Positions 12,396 through 23,078 of a DNA stretch of 64,000 nt are shown piece after piece. The position numbers and the translations under genes were made by a program. This DNA is from Pachypanchax playfairii (Eukaryota > Chordata > Actinopteri > Cyprinodontiformes > Aplocheilidae): assembly GCA_006937955.1 (NCBI GenBank), contig SSNP01000005.1, positions 6,070,348-6,134,347 of the forward strand, in the 5' to 3' direction. The notes beneath the pieces were generated by a model. The model had not been told where the DNA came from. It saw nothing but the letters and a program-made list of their open reading frames with translations, and did no database searches. Within the stretch, counting starts at the first letter, position 1, and every line of letters starts with the position of its first letter.

Positions 12396-12409
12396 CCACT
12401 AGAGGGCGA
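12396..12409 (+). promoter_or_regulatory. CTCF-like motif
   Basis: CCACTAGAGGGCGA fits the core CTCF consensus CCASYAGRKGGCRS at 13 of 14 positions. It lies just beyond the 3' end of the DHFR-family gene, between it and the convergent mterf2. One motif does not prove occupancy. Confidence 0.4.
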
Positions 12410-14813
12410 TGGCGGCTTCAGTAAAGACGATTGAAACATGGATTCTGTTGGATTTTCAGCGTCATTCTTCTGAGCGCTGAAAAACAGAAGTGTTGCAAAG
12501 CACAACAGCCAATGAAAGTTGCTAAAACAAATACATTTGCATGAACTTACACTCATATTGGATTTGATGCCTTAAAAATATCTGAAAACGATCACATTGC
12601 TTTTTATACAAACACAGAGGAGACTGTTTTACCAGCAGCTGGATTGTGTTTGGTTTGCAGGTCTACATCTGTACCACTCAGACATGTGGTTCAGAATGTG
12701 CTTTTACTCTGGAAAAGATTAGATTAAATCTGATGATTGAAATATGTTAAAAATACACATACTTCTACTATTTAGTCTGGAGGAGACTAAAACTTCATCA
12801 TATAATTGACCCAATGACTGCTGGAGACGGGCATGTGCTCCTCAGGACCCTGAACAGGATCAAACTGATCTAGAAAACGGATAGATGTAAAAAACAAACG
12901 TATTGTTGGTTTATTACCTACCAGGCTCTGGGATTCCTTGTTTTTCCTTCTTGATTTGGAGTTTTACTTAGCTGGAATGTGAATAAACTGTGTTCACGGT
13001 TATTAAGCTGATGAGTTTGTGTAGTCTGCATCGATATCTAATGCAGCTTTGTCCCAGGCTCACATTTGTTTCAACTTACTTTTAGCTTTATTCCACACAC
13101 AGATTTCTCTTAGCGCTTTTCAGTGTCAAGGATACAGTAAAGACTTTCATACCTGTTTGATAATAACTTCTCTGTAAATGTCTTTTCATATCCAGTTGTA
13201 GTTTAGAAATTAGGACATCCTTCAAAATGTTTAGCTGAAATGGATTTTGGGTCACGGGCAGGAGAATGAAGGAAACACAAATACTTCGTTTTTCTAAGAT
13301 GCTTAATTTAATGCAGAAATCTTACTGACCTTATTCCAATTACCATGAATATCTGTGAGGTATTAAACGTTTCACACCTTTCTCATTATTTCTTTGGCCT
13401 GACTCCAATTATTCTGTCATTTTTTTATAATAAAATTCCAACTGAGTGTTTTTTTTTGTCAGTTTCAGTAAAACGCAGATCGTGACCTTTTACTAGAAAC
13501 TGAGTTGTTTTTTACATCAGTTTATTTTCAGAATCATATTTTCCTCCTTGTTGGCACAGCAGTTCAGATTAATCTCCAGGACAACATCTAAATGGTCAGT
13601 GAGATGATAAAATCAGTCATGAATGAATAAATGACAATGATACCCAGAAGATGGGTGACAGATGAGCCGTTTTAGGACCGTGAATCTCACACGGCGTTCA
13701 ATATAGAATCTTATTTACTTTTTGTCATTGAACGTCCATCATGGTGACATTTATTTTCCTTCTGCTGCATGTAAAGCACATCCGTGTTGTGTCATTGTGT
13801 ACAGGAAGGTTCAAGAGGCAAAAACCAAATGTGCGTACAAGATGAGAAAAGTACATAATTCAGGCCAGTCTTAATGTACCAGTACTTTGTTCTTTGAATC
13901 ATAGTAGATTATTTAAGCTGAAAAATCTTCTTTTTGATCAGTTTGTAAACAAAATAGTTACACTGAATGCAAAAAAAAGACGGCCATGTTTGTGCTTCAG
14001 CAAGAAATCAAGGATTAATTTGCAGGTGTTATTTGTTTCTGTTGAGATTAAACCTTTAAGTTGAGCATGAATATCAACCGGTGGCATGTTAGAAATAAAT
14101 TAAAAAAAATCTGCGTGTTTACCTCTCTGTGTATTGATACGGTTGTTGACAGAGGACAAGAGGACACAGAGTGAGAAATAGATTTGACTTGCGTTTCTTC
14201 ACCTGAGGCCGGTCTCGTCTCACCTTGACTCTTCTGATTAACTCTGTGTTTATTACTTTGTATTGGTGAAAGACATGGACCATAACCTCGCCACATGATG
14301 AGTTAAAGCAAAACGTCAGTGGAAATTAGAAACCTTCATCACGTTAGCGGCGGTGTACTTGTGGTAATGTTACAACACCTCGGGGGTTTTGTATTGTGAA
14401 TAGTTGAAGAAGAAAAAAATGAACTGTAGTCAGACATCCATCTGCTGAGCGCAAATTCATTACCAGATGCACTCACTGTCGCATCGCCTGCCCATTGGCC
14501 ATCGTCATGACTACAGCACCGTGGTGAGTGATGCCCACGGCAGCAGATGGGAAGTGGAAGTTGTTAACGCACAACTCCGGACACACACACACATCCCGTG
14601 TCTTTGTCGTGACCCCCATCGTAAGAGCGAGGGAACCTTGAGGCATAAAGTCATGGCTTCATTAGCTGTGAAGCTCGCGCTCATTAAAAGCCACTCTCGG
14701 TTTCAAGGGCTTTCTCCAGCTTTGAAACATTACAGCACATTCAAACCACACAGGAAACATTTTAATACGACCTCACAGTGGAAGTAAAACACAGAATGAG
14801 AATAAAAATGTGT
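12410..14813. other. Intergenic spacer between convergent DHFR-family gene and mterf2
   Basis: AT-rich with no credible gene. A diverged L2/SINE-like tail (about 12806-12890: GACTGCTGGAGACGGGC, then ACCCTGAACAGGATCAA) is the only repeat I recognise. An open frame at 14467-14787 (106 codons) has no recognisable domain, no splice context and low-complexity His/Ser content; it was not called. Confidence 0.6.
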
Positions 14814-15414
14814 TTTATTTAGCTTTTAATACAATAAGAGCTCACCCAAAAGCTTTTTACAAACCGTTTGTGGATAAAACCAAACAGAAAAGAAGTGGCA
14901 GTAAAAACCACTTCAGATTTTCTCATGTTAAAGTGTTTGAATTCATTTAAAGTGATAACAAAGTGACGCTTTAGCTGATAATAAACTGCCTCCATCTGTA
15001 GAGTAACAATAAAAGGAGCTTTTATTTCTTCTCTGAAAACATTGCGCGTGTGAAAACAAACTTTGTAAATAAAACTAATTAAAAGCTTCAGTTATACTCA
15101 GTAACACATCTGACGGACGACTCAGCACATCTGTCCTCATGTTGTCGTGTCATGAAGAGTTTCCTTGTAATGATCGATTTTGGCAGCAGGAGGAAAAACA
15201 TAAATGTTTGTTTTAGCGTCATGTACAAACACCACAGAGAGCACGAGAAAAGAAAAAGAAAACCTGTTTTTTTTTTCACAATAATTCAAATTTGTACTTT
15301 AAAATTGCCTTTGAGGCCTTTCAGAATAAAAGTCAAGGCATCTTTTTAATGCACTTTTCGATGAAAGACACTATAATGTGATACAGACATAAGATCATTA
15401 ACAAACACTCGGTG
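14814..15414 (-). other. mterf2 3' untranslated region
   Basis: On the minus strand, AATAAA occurs at 15026-15021 and again at 14819-14814 downstream of the stop at 15415. No open frame of note. Either signal could end the transcript. Confidence 0.5.
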
Positions 15415-17770
15415 TCAGCCGTCTGCTTTTAAAGGGGCGACAGGGTTAAAAAGTGGTCTCTGCCTTCGCAGCTGCAGTCTCCCAATACTCATCTCAAAGT
15501 CCTTCTTGGTACCGTTTAAAGCATCCAGACTACCCGTGCTTACGTCATACCCTCGTGTCTTCAGTCTCTGGATCCGGTAGTTCACTATTTGCGTGGTCAG
15601 CTCCAGGACAGTTGGTGTTTGGATGATTTGAGACATACTGATCCCTGCGACGAGGAGGCCCTTAAAACGCTCAGCCAGAGTAGATTCAGGATAGTAAAGC
15701 AAAGCGGGACACTTGAGGACAATCTGACGCAGCTCTGCTTCGGTGCAGCCGATGGTTTCCTGGGAGAAGGTCAGGGTGCGATGCATGCTGTCCGGGTTCA
15801 GTTCAGTGACGAAGCCTTTAAGTTTGGAGAGCAGATGAAGGAGCTCTGCTGTGCTGAAGCCTCGGTCTTTAAGAAACAGCAGGTTCTGCTGCAGCACCTC
15901 TGGAGGCTTGAGAAGAACAAACGGATTCTGACTCAGCAGCTTCTGGAGCCAGATCTTTATGTTGACGTCCTCCCCTCCGAGCTCCTTGTAGGCCTGTTGC
16001 AGGGTGCGAACCATCAGCTGGTTCTGCTCTACAGGCCGACTGAAGCACTGCGGAGCGCTGGCCATGAGTTTGGTGATAATTCGTGTGTTGAGGTTCAAGC
16101 TTTGGAAGTACTTAATGTTGTTCCTCTGGTTGTCATGGTGACTGGAGGAGGTGAAGAAGGAGGCTGGAAATTTCTCGATGATCCCAATTAGCTCCTTCTG
16201 ATTCGGACACACAGACATCCAGAGATCCCTCTGAGTCTGCATCCGCTCAGGATCACAGAGGACGGCTTCAGGATGAGTCACCAAGATCTGAGAAATGATG
16301 GAACCTGAGGCCCCCATGTCCTTCAGCAGACCAGCTACCTCCTTGGTGTAGGCTGGACTCTGATGCAGAACCCATCCCTTAAATTTACGAACCTTCTGGA
16401 TGTCCACAGAGAGCTCGTAAAATGCTGCCACTGTCTGTTGGTTCTCTCCTGGGCTGGACTGAGTCCTACATGCTCTGAGATTTAAAGGAAGAACTGTGAT
16501 TTGTTTGCATCGGATGCACAGAGAGGTCGCGGTCAAACGCAACATTAATACAAAGTCCTTCAGCTGCCCGGATACTGTGAAAGGTGAGAGCAAAAATACA
16601 AAGTTCAAAATAAGACACTAAACTACAACAAAATCTTCACCCTCTTTCTCTCAACACATCATCAAATTAACTGTAACATCATGCTGAATTTACAGGATCT
16701 TAGAAATAAGAGATCAGAGTTTCTGCATTTTATCAATTACAAATTATCATCCTAATTTGTGTATTTGGTTTCACAAAATACTGGACTTGACCTGGACTTT
16801 GTCTAGTGTTTAACGTACAATTTGACCAAACTATCAGAATATGCTCTTAACCTCCTCTTTAGGAGGAATCAAGTATTATCATCTTAAATAATGCATGACT
16901 TGAAGAAAAATGTAAAAGTAAGTCGAGTAAAATCAGCAGTAAACAGCTTTTAGTGTTGTGGTGTATTCCTGATTGGCTACAGACATTTCATTAAAGTATG
17001 AAAAAGTTTGTTATTTACAGGACCTTGAATCTCCTTTATCAGTCTGAAAATGAGTCTTTTGAAGATAAGTATTTTCAGATTATATTTCTTTTCTTTTTTC
17101 ATAATAATAAATCCTCTTCATCATTCTTTCCAGTAGCTTCTGATGCTGAAGATCCAAGTGATTTAACACACTGAAACTTATTGCATGGGCTACTGAAACA
17201 AAACACTGAAAGAAATGTTTATATGCCCCATTAATTCTTCATGGTGCTGAATGTATGACGCAGGAAACTGCCCCTATATTCCTGAAGTAACTGTTTAAAC
17301 CTGCCTTGACTGGATCTCTTGAGAAACACTGTAGAAGAAACTCACCTGCTTCATACTTGGTTGATTACTGTCAGTCATCCCGGGCTTGTATTTATAAAAC
17401 AAGTTCTTTGAAATGGCTTAATGGTTTTATTACACTGCATTGCAATTTGTCAAAACAAACAAAAAGATCCTTATTTTATCATTTAAATATTTAACTGCCA
17501 CATCGTACAAAAGGTTTCATATTCACCTCACTAAAGATTTTTTTCAAGGATTTCAAAATAAAAGTCTCAGATTGCGGTCCGAGACGTACTAATTTTTAGC
17601 TTTCAAGCTAATAGCAGCCCTGTTGTGCTTGTTGACAGCACGTCGTGTTATTAATCTCTGTATATTAACATGAGAATTACTGAGTAAGTGTCTAATTATG
17701 TGTTCAAATATGAAAAATAAAGAAAAACATCGGATAAGAAATGAAGTGAATTACCTTTAGCAGCGGTCAT
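15415..17770 (-). CDS. mterf2: Mitochondrial transcription termination factor family protein mTERF2
   Basis: The main coding exon is 15415-16574. It contains nearly the whole protein and ends RRQRPLFNPVAPLKADG, close to human MTERF2. Landmarks kept: SVDIQKVRKFKGWVLHQ, IWLQKLLSQNPFVLL, LLSKLKGF, LKCPALLYY and QIVNYRIQRL. The mTERF fold is a string of helical repeats of about 30 residues; family members bind mitochondrial DNA/RNA and affect mitochondrial transcription and respiration. A CTTTCACAG acceptor lies just upstream of 16574. A small exon at 17770-17755 (ATGACCGCTGCTAAAG|GTAATT) joins it in frame, giving MTAAKVSGQLKDFVLMLRL and 391 aa. A downstream ATG at 16545 gives 376 aa (human 385) beginning MLRLTATSLCIRCK, which looks like a mitochondrial presequence. 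The start is therefore open. It is convergent with the DHFR-family gene; with cry1 it reproduces the human 12q23 neighbourhood. Confidence 0.93.
16575..17754 (-). other. mterf2 intron 1
   Basis: On the minus strand it runs from donor AAAG|GTAATTC to acceptor CTTTCACAG|TATCC. AT-rich; no repeats or exons recognised inside. Confidence 0.6.
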
Positions 17771-18152
17771 AGGAAGTGACGTAATGTTATGAAACAATTT
17801 TCTTCTTTAGTTTATGACAGTGCCACCCTGAGGCGAGGCGAGGTAACGCAGGAGCGCAACTGAGATCTGAAACGGAAACAAAGGTTTTCTACTGTAGTGA
17901 GGAGTTTGACCTCTAAATCAAAAGTAAAAGGAACAAGCAGTTTTTTCTTTCCTGAATAAAGTCTTCTTATCAAAATGAAAGTCAGATAAGCATGAAACAA
18001 TAAAGGTTTAAAGTCTAAACATCCAGAAAAAACACTTCAGGATAACAGTGATTGTGAGTTGATTTTTACACTCAACTTTTAGATTAAAACATATTTACTT
18101 TTAATTTTACTCTAATATTTTCTCAAAGGAATTTATTCTGAGCATTTTTAGT

Positions 18153-18156
<4 letters not shown>
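17771..18156 (-). other. Upstream region of mterf2, probable promoter and 5' leader
   Basis: The short GC-richer stretch around 17820-17870 lies 50-100 bases upstream of the exon-1 ATG and is the likely start region. No TATA box or firm factor site was seen. Beyond it the sequence is AT-rich. Confidence 0.35.

Positions 18157-18184
<28 letters not shown>
18157..18184. repeat. (GT)n microsatellite, about 14 units
   Basis: Perfect GT dinucleotide run directly preceding an L2/SINE-like repeat tail. Confidence 0.95.
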
Positions 18185-18298
18185 ATGGACTGGCGACCGT
18201 CCAGGGTGTAACCACACCTCTCGCCCAGTCACCTCTGGAGACAGGTACACCACTACCCTGAGCATGAGCAAGCAAACAGATAATGGATGGACATATGA
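18185..18298 (+). repeat. L2/SINE-like interspersed repeat, 3' portion
   Basis: ATGGACTGGCGACCGTCCAG followed by 'ggtgtaaccacacctctcgccc', then GAGCATGAGCAAGCAAACAG and AATGGATGGA, is the well-known 3' end of an abundant teleost repeat ('ctggcgacctgtccagggtgtaccc...gataagcggaagaaaatggatgg'). Diverged but unmistakable in order. Confidence 0.7.
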
Positions 18299-20590
18299 AT
18301 CTTCACTTCTTGTATATTTTATTCAGGTACCTTAATAACTATTACCTTTTGTGCTTTTATTTCCACCCATATGTCCAGTCATCAAATAATTTTAGAAAGA
18401 ATCTGTATTTCAAACAGCAGTTGGTGCGGGTCCAAACCCTGCAGCATAAGGGGCCCTGATGAGTGCAATCAGCGCCAGACTGAATTGGACTGAACACATG
18501 GAGAGTCTTTCGCAGTTGGTGCTTAATCATGATGCTTGATCACCAGCTCTGCAAGCTGTTCCCTCAGCAGCACAGGAGCTGCTGCAGCTGACTGAGTATC
18601 TGGGTTCATTATAGTTTATGTACTAGTAAACAGATTATTTCTCTCAAAGGAAAACAGGTTGGTGTTTTGGTTAATATCCAGTATGCTGATAAGGGAGGTC
18701 TGGTCATTTTAGTTGTGTTATAAATAATTTTTCCCTTTTCAAATGGATGGTGTCCACACACAAGAGTAATAAAGATACTAATTTTGTCATTTTTTCCAGC
18801 ACTGTTAACCTGCGTAATTTTCATGGGAAATAACCTTTTTCTTTTTTTTAAAGGAAATCAAAATAACAGAGCTAAAGAATAAACAATCTCATTCCCTCGT
18901 CTTACATTTCCCATCATCCGTTAATAGTTTCAGTAGCTTGTGATGACAGTTTTATTATGGCACTGGATATCTAATTGCAGATTTTAAAAAAACAAGCCAA
19001 AATAAACAAACTGAAACAATAATTTCATGTATCAGGAACTTTTAACGCTGTTACGATGTTGCCATATAGTAATTGACTAACTGGTGTCTCAGCTAAGTGA
19101 AAGCATATTTACCCCAGTCAAACCAGCATTTAACCAAGCACCATGAAGGAATGGGGTTTTTCCAGCAAAGGGCTTGTCATCGTTTATTTATCTACTGTTA
19201 AGGGAAACAGAAAGAAAAATAGAGAGTTAAGCGCCTGCTTAACTAGAAGAAAGAAACAAGGAAGAATTGAATAAATGATTACAAGATCACAAGATACATG
19301 TTTACAAACTACCATCATGTATAGAGTTTCTTTCGAAGTTCACTTCCAATTTTGTTCAGATAAGCTGTAAAGTAAATATACTTGAAAATAATTAGTAATA
19401 AATATGATACTGGGGTTTTTTTTCCCCAGGATCTAATCTGATGATCACAGAAATATTTACAAGATTCGGATCATGTCTACCTGATCTTCCTGTCCAGTAA
19501 CTGCTGGAGACAGACATCAGCACACCATGACCCCAAACAGGAACAAGCAGAATGAATGAAGGGTTGAACTGCGCGGTTTAAGAAGGAAGTAGATGAGAAA
19601 TAAGTGCAACAGACTCCACAAGGTCTGGTCAAGGACAAAATATATCAGATTAAAGGAAACAAGTAAACTCACAGTTTTCTCACAGCTGTTTCCTTAAAAA
19701 GAGATTAAACTCAGATTAAAGATTAAACTCATCTTTGTATTTAGAGAAACTGAAAAAATGAAACACAAATGCACTGTGAAAGTGAGCAACGGTTCATTCG
19801 ACTAATGACTTATGCAATGCATTTTAGTAATATCTGATTCTTAAATGAATTTAAAAGGTCACAAACATTTGAACATTTCTTTAATAGTTGGAGCTACTAG
19901 TGTTACACGTATTATGAACTAAAAATATCCACTTATTGATTAAAAATTATAACTCAGTTTTTTTAAAGATTTCAGAAAGCCCAGATAACTTCTGATGATC
20001 ACAACTTTAATAGATTATAAGAACCTCTGACTCGTTAATGGGATGAAACTCACTGTTTTGGCCCCATATTAGTTCACGCTCTCATATTATTGAGGACAAT
20101 CTCGTGGTTTTATTGTGTGGCGTTGAAACTGATACAGCTGATAATACCCTTTAAATGAATGTGTTTTTGTCGCCTCATAGCAACAAAAGAAATAATACAA
20201 GAGAAAACATCACTTAGATTTTTGTTCCCATCACCTGTGAGTGAAACAAAAACAATCTCTGCATGCATTGGTAGACATGCAACCAGCTTGTATGTAGTAA
20301 ATTCCCATAAAAACACACCTTTGAGCTCCACCTGCTATCAGGTTACCTGATTAAACACAGCGATTGTGCAATGACCACCTGTCGTACAAATCACTTCTGT
20401 TAAAATATGAGCTGCTAGCTGAATCTTTTTCACTCTAACTTGACAAGTCTGTGTTTTAACTAGCGTGTCTGCACCACAGCGTGTATGTTCGTCTGTCAGC
20501 TCAGATTATAACGTGTTTGTTTTGTTTTCTAAAGAATGTGAATGAGGAAGAAACTAATCTAAGGGGCGGAACGAGTGTGACGGATCAAGG
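18299..20590. other. Intergenic spacer upstream of the Ig-receptor gene
   Basis: AT-rich, no supported gene. A second diverged repeat tail of the same family is visible at about 19484-19560 (AACTGCTGGAGACAGACATC, then ACCCCAAACAGGAACAAGCA). The remainder shows nothing recognisable. Confidence 0.55.
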
Positions 20591-20593
20591 TGG

Positions 20594-20602
20594 ATATATT
20601 AA
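20594..20602 (+). promoter_or_regulatory. TATA-like element of the Ig-receptor gene
   Basis: TATATTAAA lies 55-63 bases before the ATG at 20657, a distance that would leave a leader of about 30 bases. A purine at -3 (G) gives an acceptable Kozak context. Motif and spacing only. Confidence 0.4.
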
Positions 20603-20656
20603 ACAGATTTTTTTTCTAAAGCCACATCCCAGTGTGGTTTCCAGCAGACAAACGAC

Positions 20657-22261
20657 ATGACCTGTGTTCGCCTCACGGAGTTACTGCTTTTCTTTCTCCT
20701 CCTCAGTCAGGTGAGCACTGAGGAGCCCGAGGTTACCTTGAGAGAAGAGGGCAAACATTTTGTGATTGGATATTGTTTTGGAGCAGATTTTATTGTTGTT
20801 TATAAATCTATCCCTGGGGGATATCAGCTGCTTGGCAACTCTTCACACACAAACCTGCCTGACTCAGTTCCTGCAGAGCTAAAGAGCCGGATTGATGTGA
20901 ATAATGACAAGCACCTGATGGGGCTGCAGATCAGTAACCTCAAAGAACCGGATTCAGCAACTTATAGGAGGGAATGCTGGAAGAACCAGAAACTTGTCAG
21001 TAATCACACTGAGCAGCTTCTTGTGTGCAAAGAGGAGATTTCCCCTGAAGAAATTACTGTAAACACAGAAGGAGGAGCAGAGATTCGATGCAACAGTCCT
21101 TCCATTGGCCAGGAGGGAACTTCTGTGCGCTGGTACTATGAGATTCATCCATCTTATAAGCCAACCCTCCTCCTGGATACCAGCGTTTCATTGGAGCTCC
21201 TGACAGAAGAGCTGCAGGACGCCGTGGAGGCCAAAGAAAATGGGGCGCTGCTCGTACTGGACAAGACAGTGTTAAAAAGTTTCCCACAATTTTACTGTGC
21301 TGTGATTCACGGTGAGACGTGCCTCGATTTCCTAAATATCTTCTCAGTAGAAAACACTGAAAGCTGGGAAATTTTTGTCTCTGAAGGGGACAGAGTGGTT
21401 CTAAATTGCCTTCCTGATGATAATCAACGGCATTGGGAAACACCACTGGGGCAAATCAACAGCAGCACCCCAACGAATAATCAGATGTACATATCAGCTG
21501 GTGACGAACCAAAAAACTTCCCCTTGATTATTCCTGTTGTTTCTGAAGAACACAGTGGAGAGTATGTGTGCGTCTCTCCCTCCACTGATATCCAGTATGA
21601 GTTACATCTTTGTCCTAAAAGCAAAGAAATGAGAAAAGATGCTCACACAGGAACTGACGTCTCCCTGGAATGCAATTATAAACGAGACAAACCCAATCGT
21701 GTGCGGTGGCACCTCCATAACCATCAAGATCATTATGAACTCATCGCCGAAATCGTAAATGACAGTGTTGTCATTTCAGAAAGACTGAAAGGCAAAATCA
21801 CCCTTTCTGAATCTGGACCGCTGATCATCTCTGACCTGAACGTGAATGACACGGGCGTTTACGTGTGTATTGTTTTAACACAAACTGGATTTGTAGAGAA
21901 CGAGGATTTCCAGGATTATGAAGAGGAAAGTACAGCTGAATATGATACAACAGATTATACTACTGATTATGAACACTTTGATGAGACAATTAAGTGCATC
22001 TTTAAACAGGAAACACATTTAAATGTTGCTTTAAGTGGGAGAAGCAGACCGCTAAATGTAACGCATGTTAAGACTTCCTCAGGGACTGACAGTAAAAACA
22101 CCTCAGAAACTCCAGAAGCTCCAGACGCTCCAACACAACAGTGGCCTGCAGTAGCAGGAGGACTCGTGGTGCTTGCGGTGGTTGTCGTAGTCATAATAGT
22201 CGTAGTGATTAAAAAAAGGAGGGCAAAAGGAAGGCCAGACACAGAAAATGGCATGTTGTAA
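20657..22261 (+). CDS. Intronless four-Ig-domain type I membrane protein, unassigned family
   Basis: A single open frame of 534 codons. Residues 1-21 form a hydrophobic signal peptide (LLLFFLLLSQVS). Four Ig-like modules follow, with likely disulfide pairs C40-C107, C145-C214, C251-C305 and C339-C404; the second cysteines sit in the usual contexts (DSATYRREC, FYCAV, SGEYVC, DTGVYVC). Several N-glycosylation sequons are present (for example N61, N116, N268, N369, N397, N467). Residues 414-443 are packed with Asp, Glu and Tyr (Y421, Y429, Y434, Y438), which could be tyrosine-sulfated. A transmembrane helix at about 498-518 is followed by KKRRAKGRPDTENGML, a 16-residue tail with no ITIM, ITAM or TRAF motif. 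It should sit on the cell surface and bind a ligand or pair with a partner. Ig genes usually put each domain in its own exon; this one does not. Fish have many lineage-specific Ig receptors; no specific match recalled. Confidence 0.85.
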   Translation: MTCVRLTELLLFFLLLSQVSTEEPEVTLREEGKHFVIGYCFGADFIVVYKSIPGGYQLLGNSSHTNLPDSVPAELKSRIDVNNDKHLMGLQISNLKEPDSATYRRECWKNQKLVSNHTEQLLVCKEEISPEEITVNTEGGAEIRCNSPSIGQEGTSVRWYYEIHPSYKPTLLLDTSVSLELLTEELQDAVEAKENGALLVLDKTVLKSFPQFYCAVIHGETCLDFLNIFSVENTESWEIFVSEGDRVVLNCLPDDNQRHWETPLGQINSSTPTNNQMYISAGDEPKNFPLIIPVVSEEHSGEYVCVSPSTDIQYELHLCPKSKEMRKDAHTGTDVSLECNYKRDKPNRVRWHLHNHQDHYELIAEIVNDSVVISERLKGKITLSESGPLIISDLNVNDTGVYVCIVLTQTGFVENEDFQDYEEESTAEYDTTDYTTDYEHFDETIKCIFKQETHLNVALSGRSRPLNVTHVKTSSGTDSKNTSETPEAPDAPTQQWPAVAGGLVVLAVVVVVIIVVVIKKRRAKGRPDTENGML

Positions 22262-22330
22262 TTTGGATATTTGTTGTGAAGAGAGTTTTTTTAGTACTGG
22301 TAATAAATTTCATACAGTAAATCTGCTTTT
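22262..22330 (+). other. 3' untranslated region of the Ig-receptor gene
   Basis: AATAAA at 22302-22307 lies 41 bases after the stop codon; another is at about 22367. No poly(A) tract is present, so there is no direct sign of recent retroposition. Confidence 0.5.
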
Positions 22331-22611
22331 TTAATGTATTTCTTTAACTTAAACTAGTATTTTATGAATAAATCCCTTATAAAAAGTCTAAAACATCTTC
22401 TAACTTTAATTCAAACTCATATTTAAGTTGTAAGTATTCCACTAAAAGAAGATTGCATGACTATCTGATGGTGTGACAACATTGTTTGGCTGTCTGAGCA
22501 ATTAAATGACTAAAAACCAGTCAGACTGCTCACCTGTCAACAGACAATCTCACCTGTATCAGATAGTGAAGATCAGGTGTGAACCATCTGAGACTGCAGT
22601 TTCTGTTCAGT

Positions 22612-22830
22612 GTGTGTTCGTTCTGGAGTTTCCATATTCTCTGGGGTTTCTCAGAGCGCTCGGGTTTCCACCCACAGCCTAAAAGCATGAATGACGGGTT
22701 AATTGGTGATTCCAAATTTATCTTTGAAATAAGTGCGTCTGCACGCCTTTTTGTCTGGCGTGTCTCTGGCTCACTAATGAACTGGAAATCTGTTCAGGTT
22801 GTAACTCGTCTTGTTCTTAATGATTGCTGA
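22612..22830 (+). repeat. Diverged L2/SINE-like interspersed repeat
   Basis: GGAGTTTCCATATTCTCTGG, TCGGGTTTCCACCCACAGCC, GGGTTAATTGGTGATTCCAA and the later AATGAACTGGAAATCTGTTC follow, in order, the layout of the teleost repeat 'ggagtttgcatgttctcccc...cagtccaaaaacatg...ttaattggtgattctaaatt...gatgagctggcgacttgtcc'. Open frames across it are by-products. Confidence 0.65.
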
Positions 22831-23051
22831 GATCGACGTCGTAACATAAAGACAAACTTTATAGGAAAATGATTGAGACAGAAAGTCAGTTTGGACTTTG
22901 AAACACATTGTAAGCTCGGTGCTGACTCATCACAGTATAACGTGTTGAGAGTATTTTTATTGGCAAAGTTACTATTTGCTGGAAGAAATCATGTTAATAA
23001 AAACACGCCAACACAGATCAAACTAAGTTCAGAGACAAATGATGATTCCTT

Positions 23052-23078
23052 GTGTGTGTGTGTGTGTGGGGGGGGGAT
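23052..23078. repeat. (GT)n microsatellite followed by a G run
   Basis: About nine GT units pass directly into a run of nine G residues, then ATTTATT. A similar GT-to-G structure recurs at 61279-61307. Confidence 0.9.

Noticed and set aside
14467..14787. 106-codon open frame with many His and Ser
   Set aside because: No homology recalled and no transcription signals; probably chance.
15589..16191. 200-codon open frame on the plus strand
   Set aside because: It is the antisense of the mterf2 main exon and shows no domain of its own.
21967..22254. 95-codon minus-strand frame rich in Thr and Ala
   Set aside because: Antisense of the transmembrane and stalk part of the Ig receptor.
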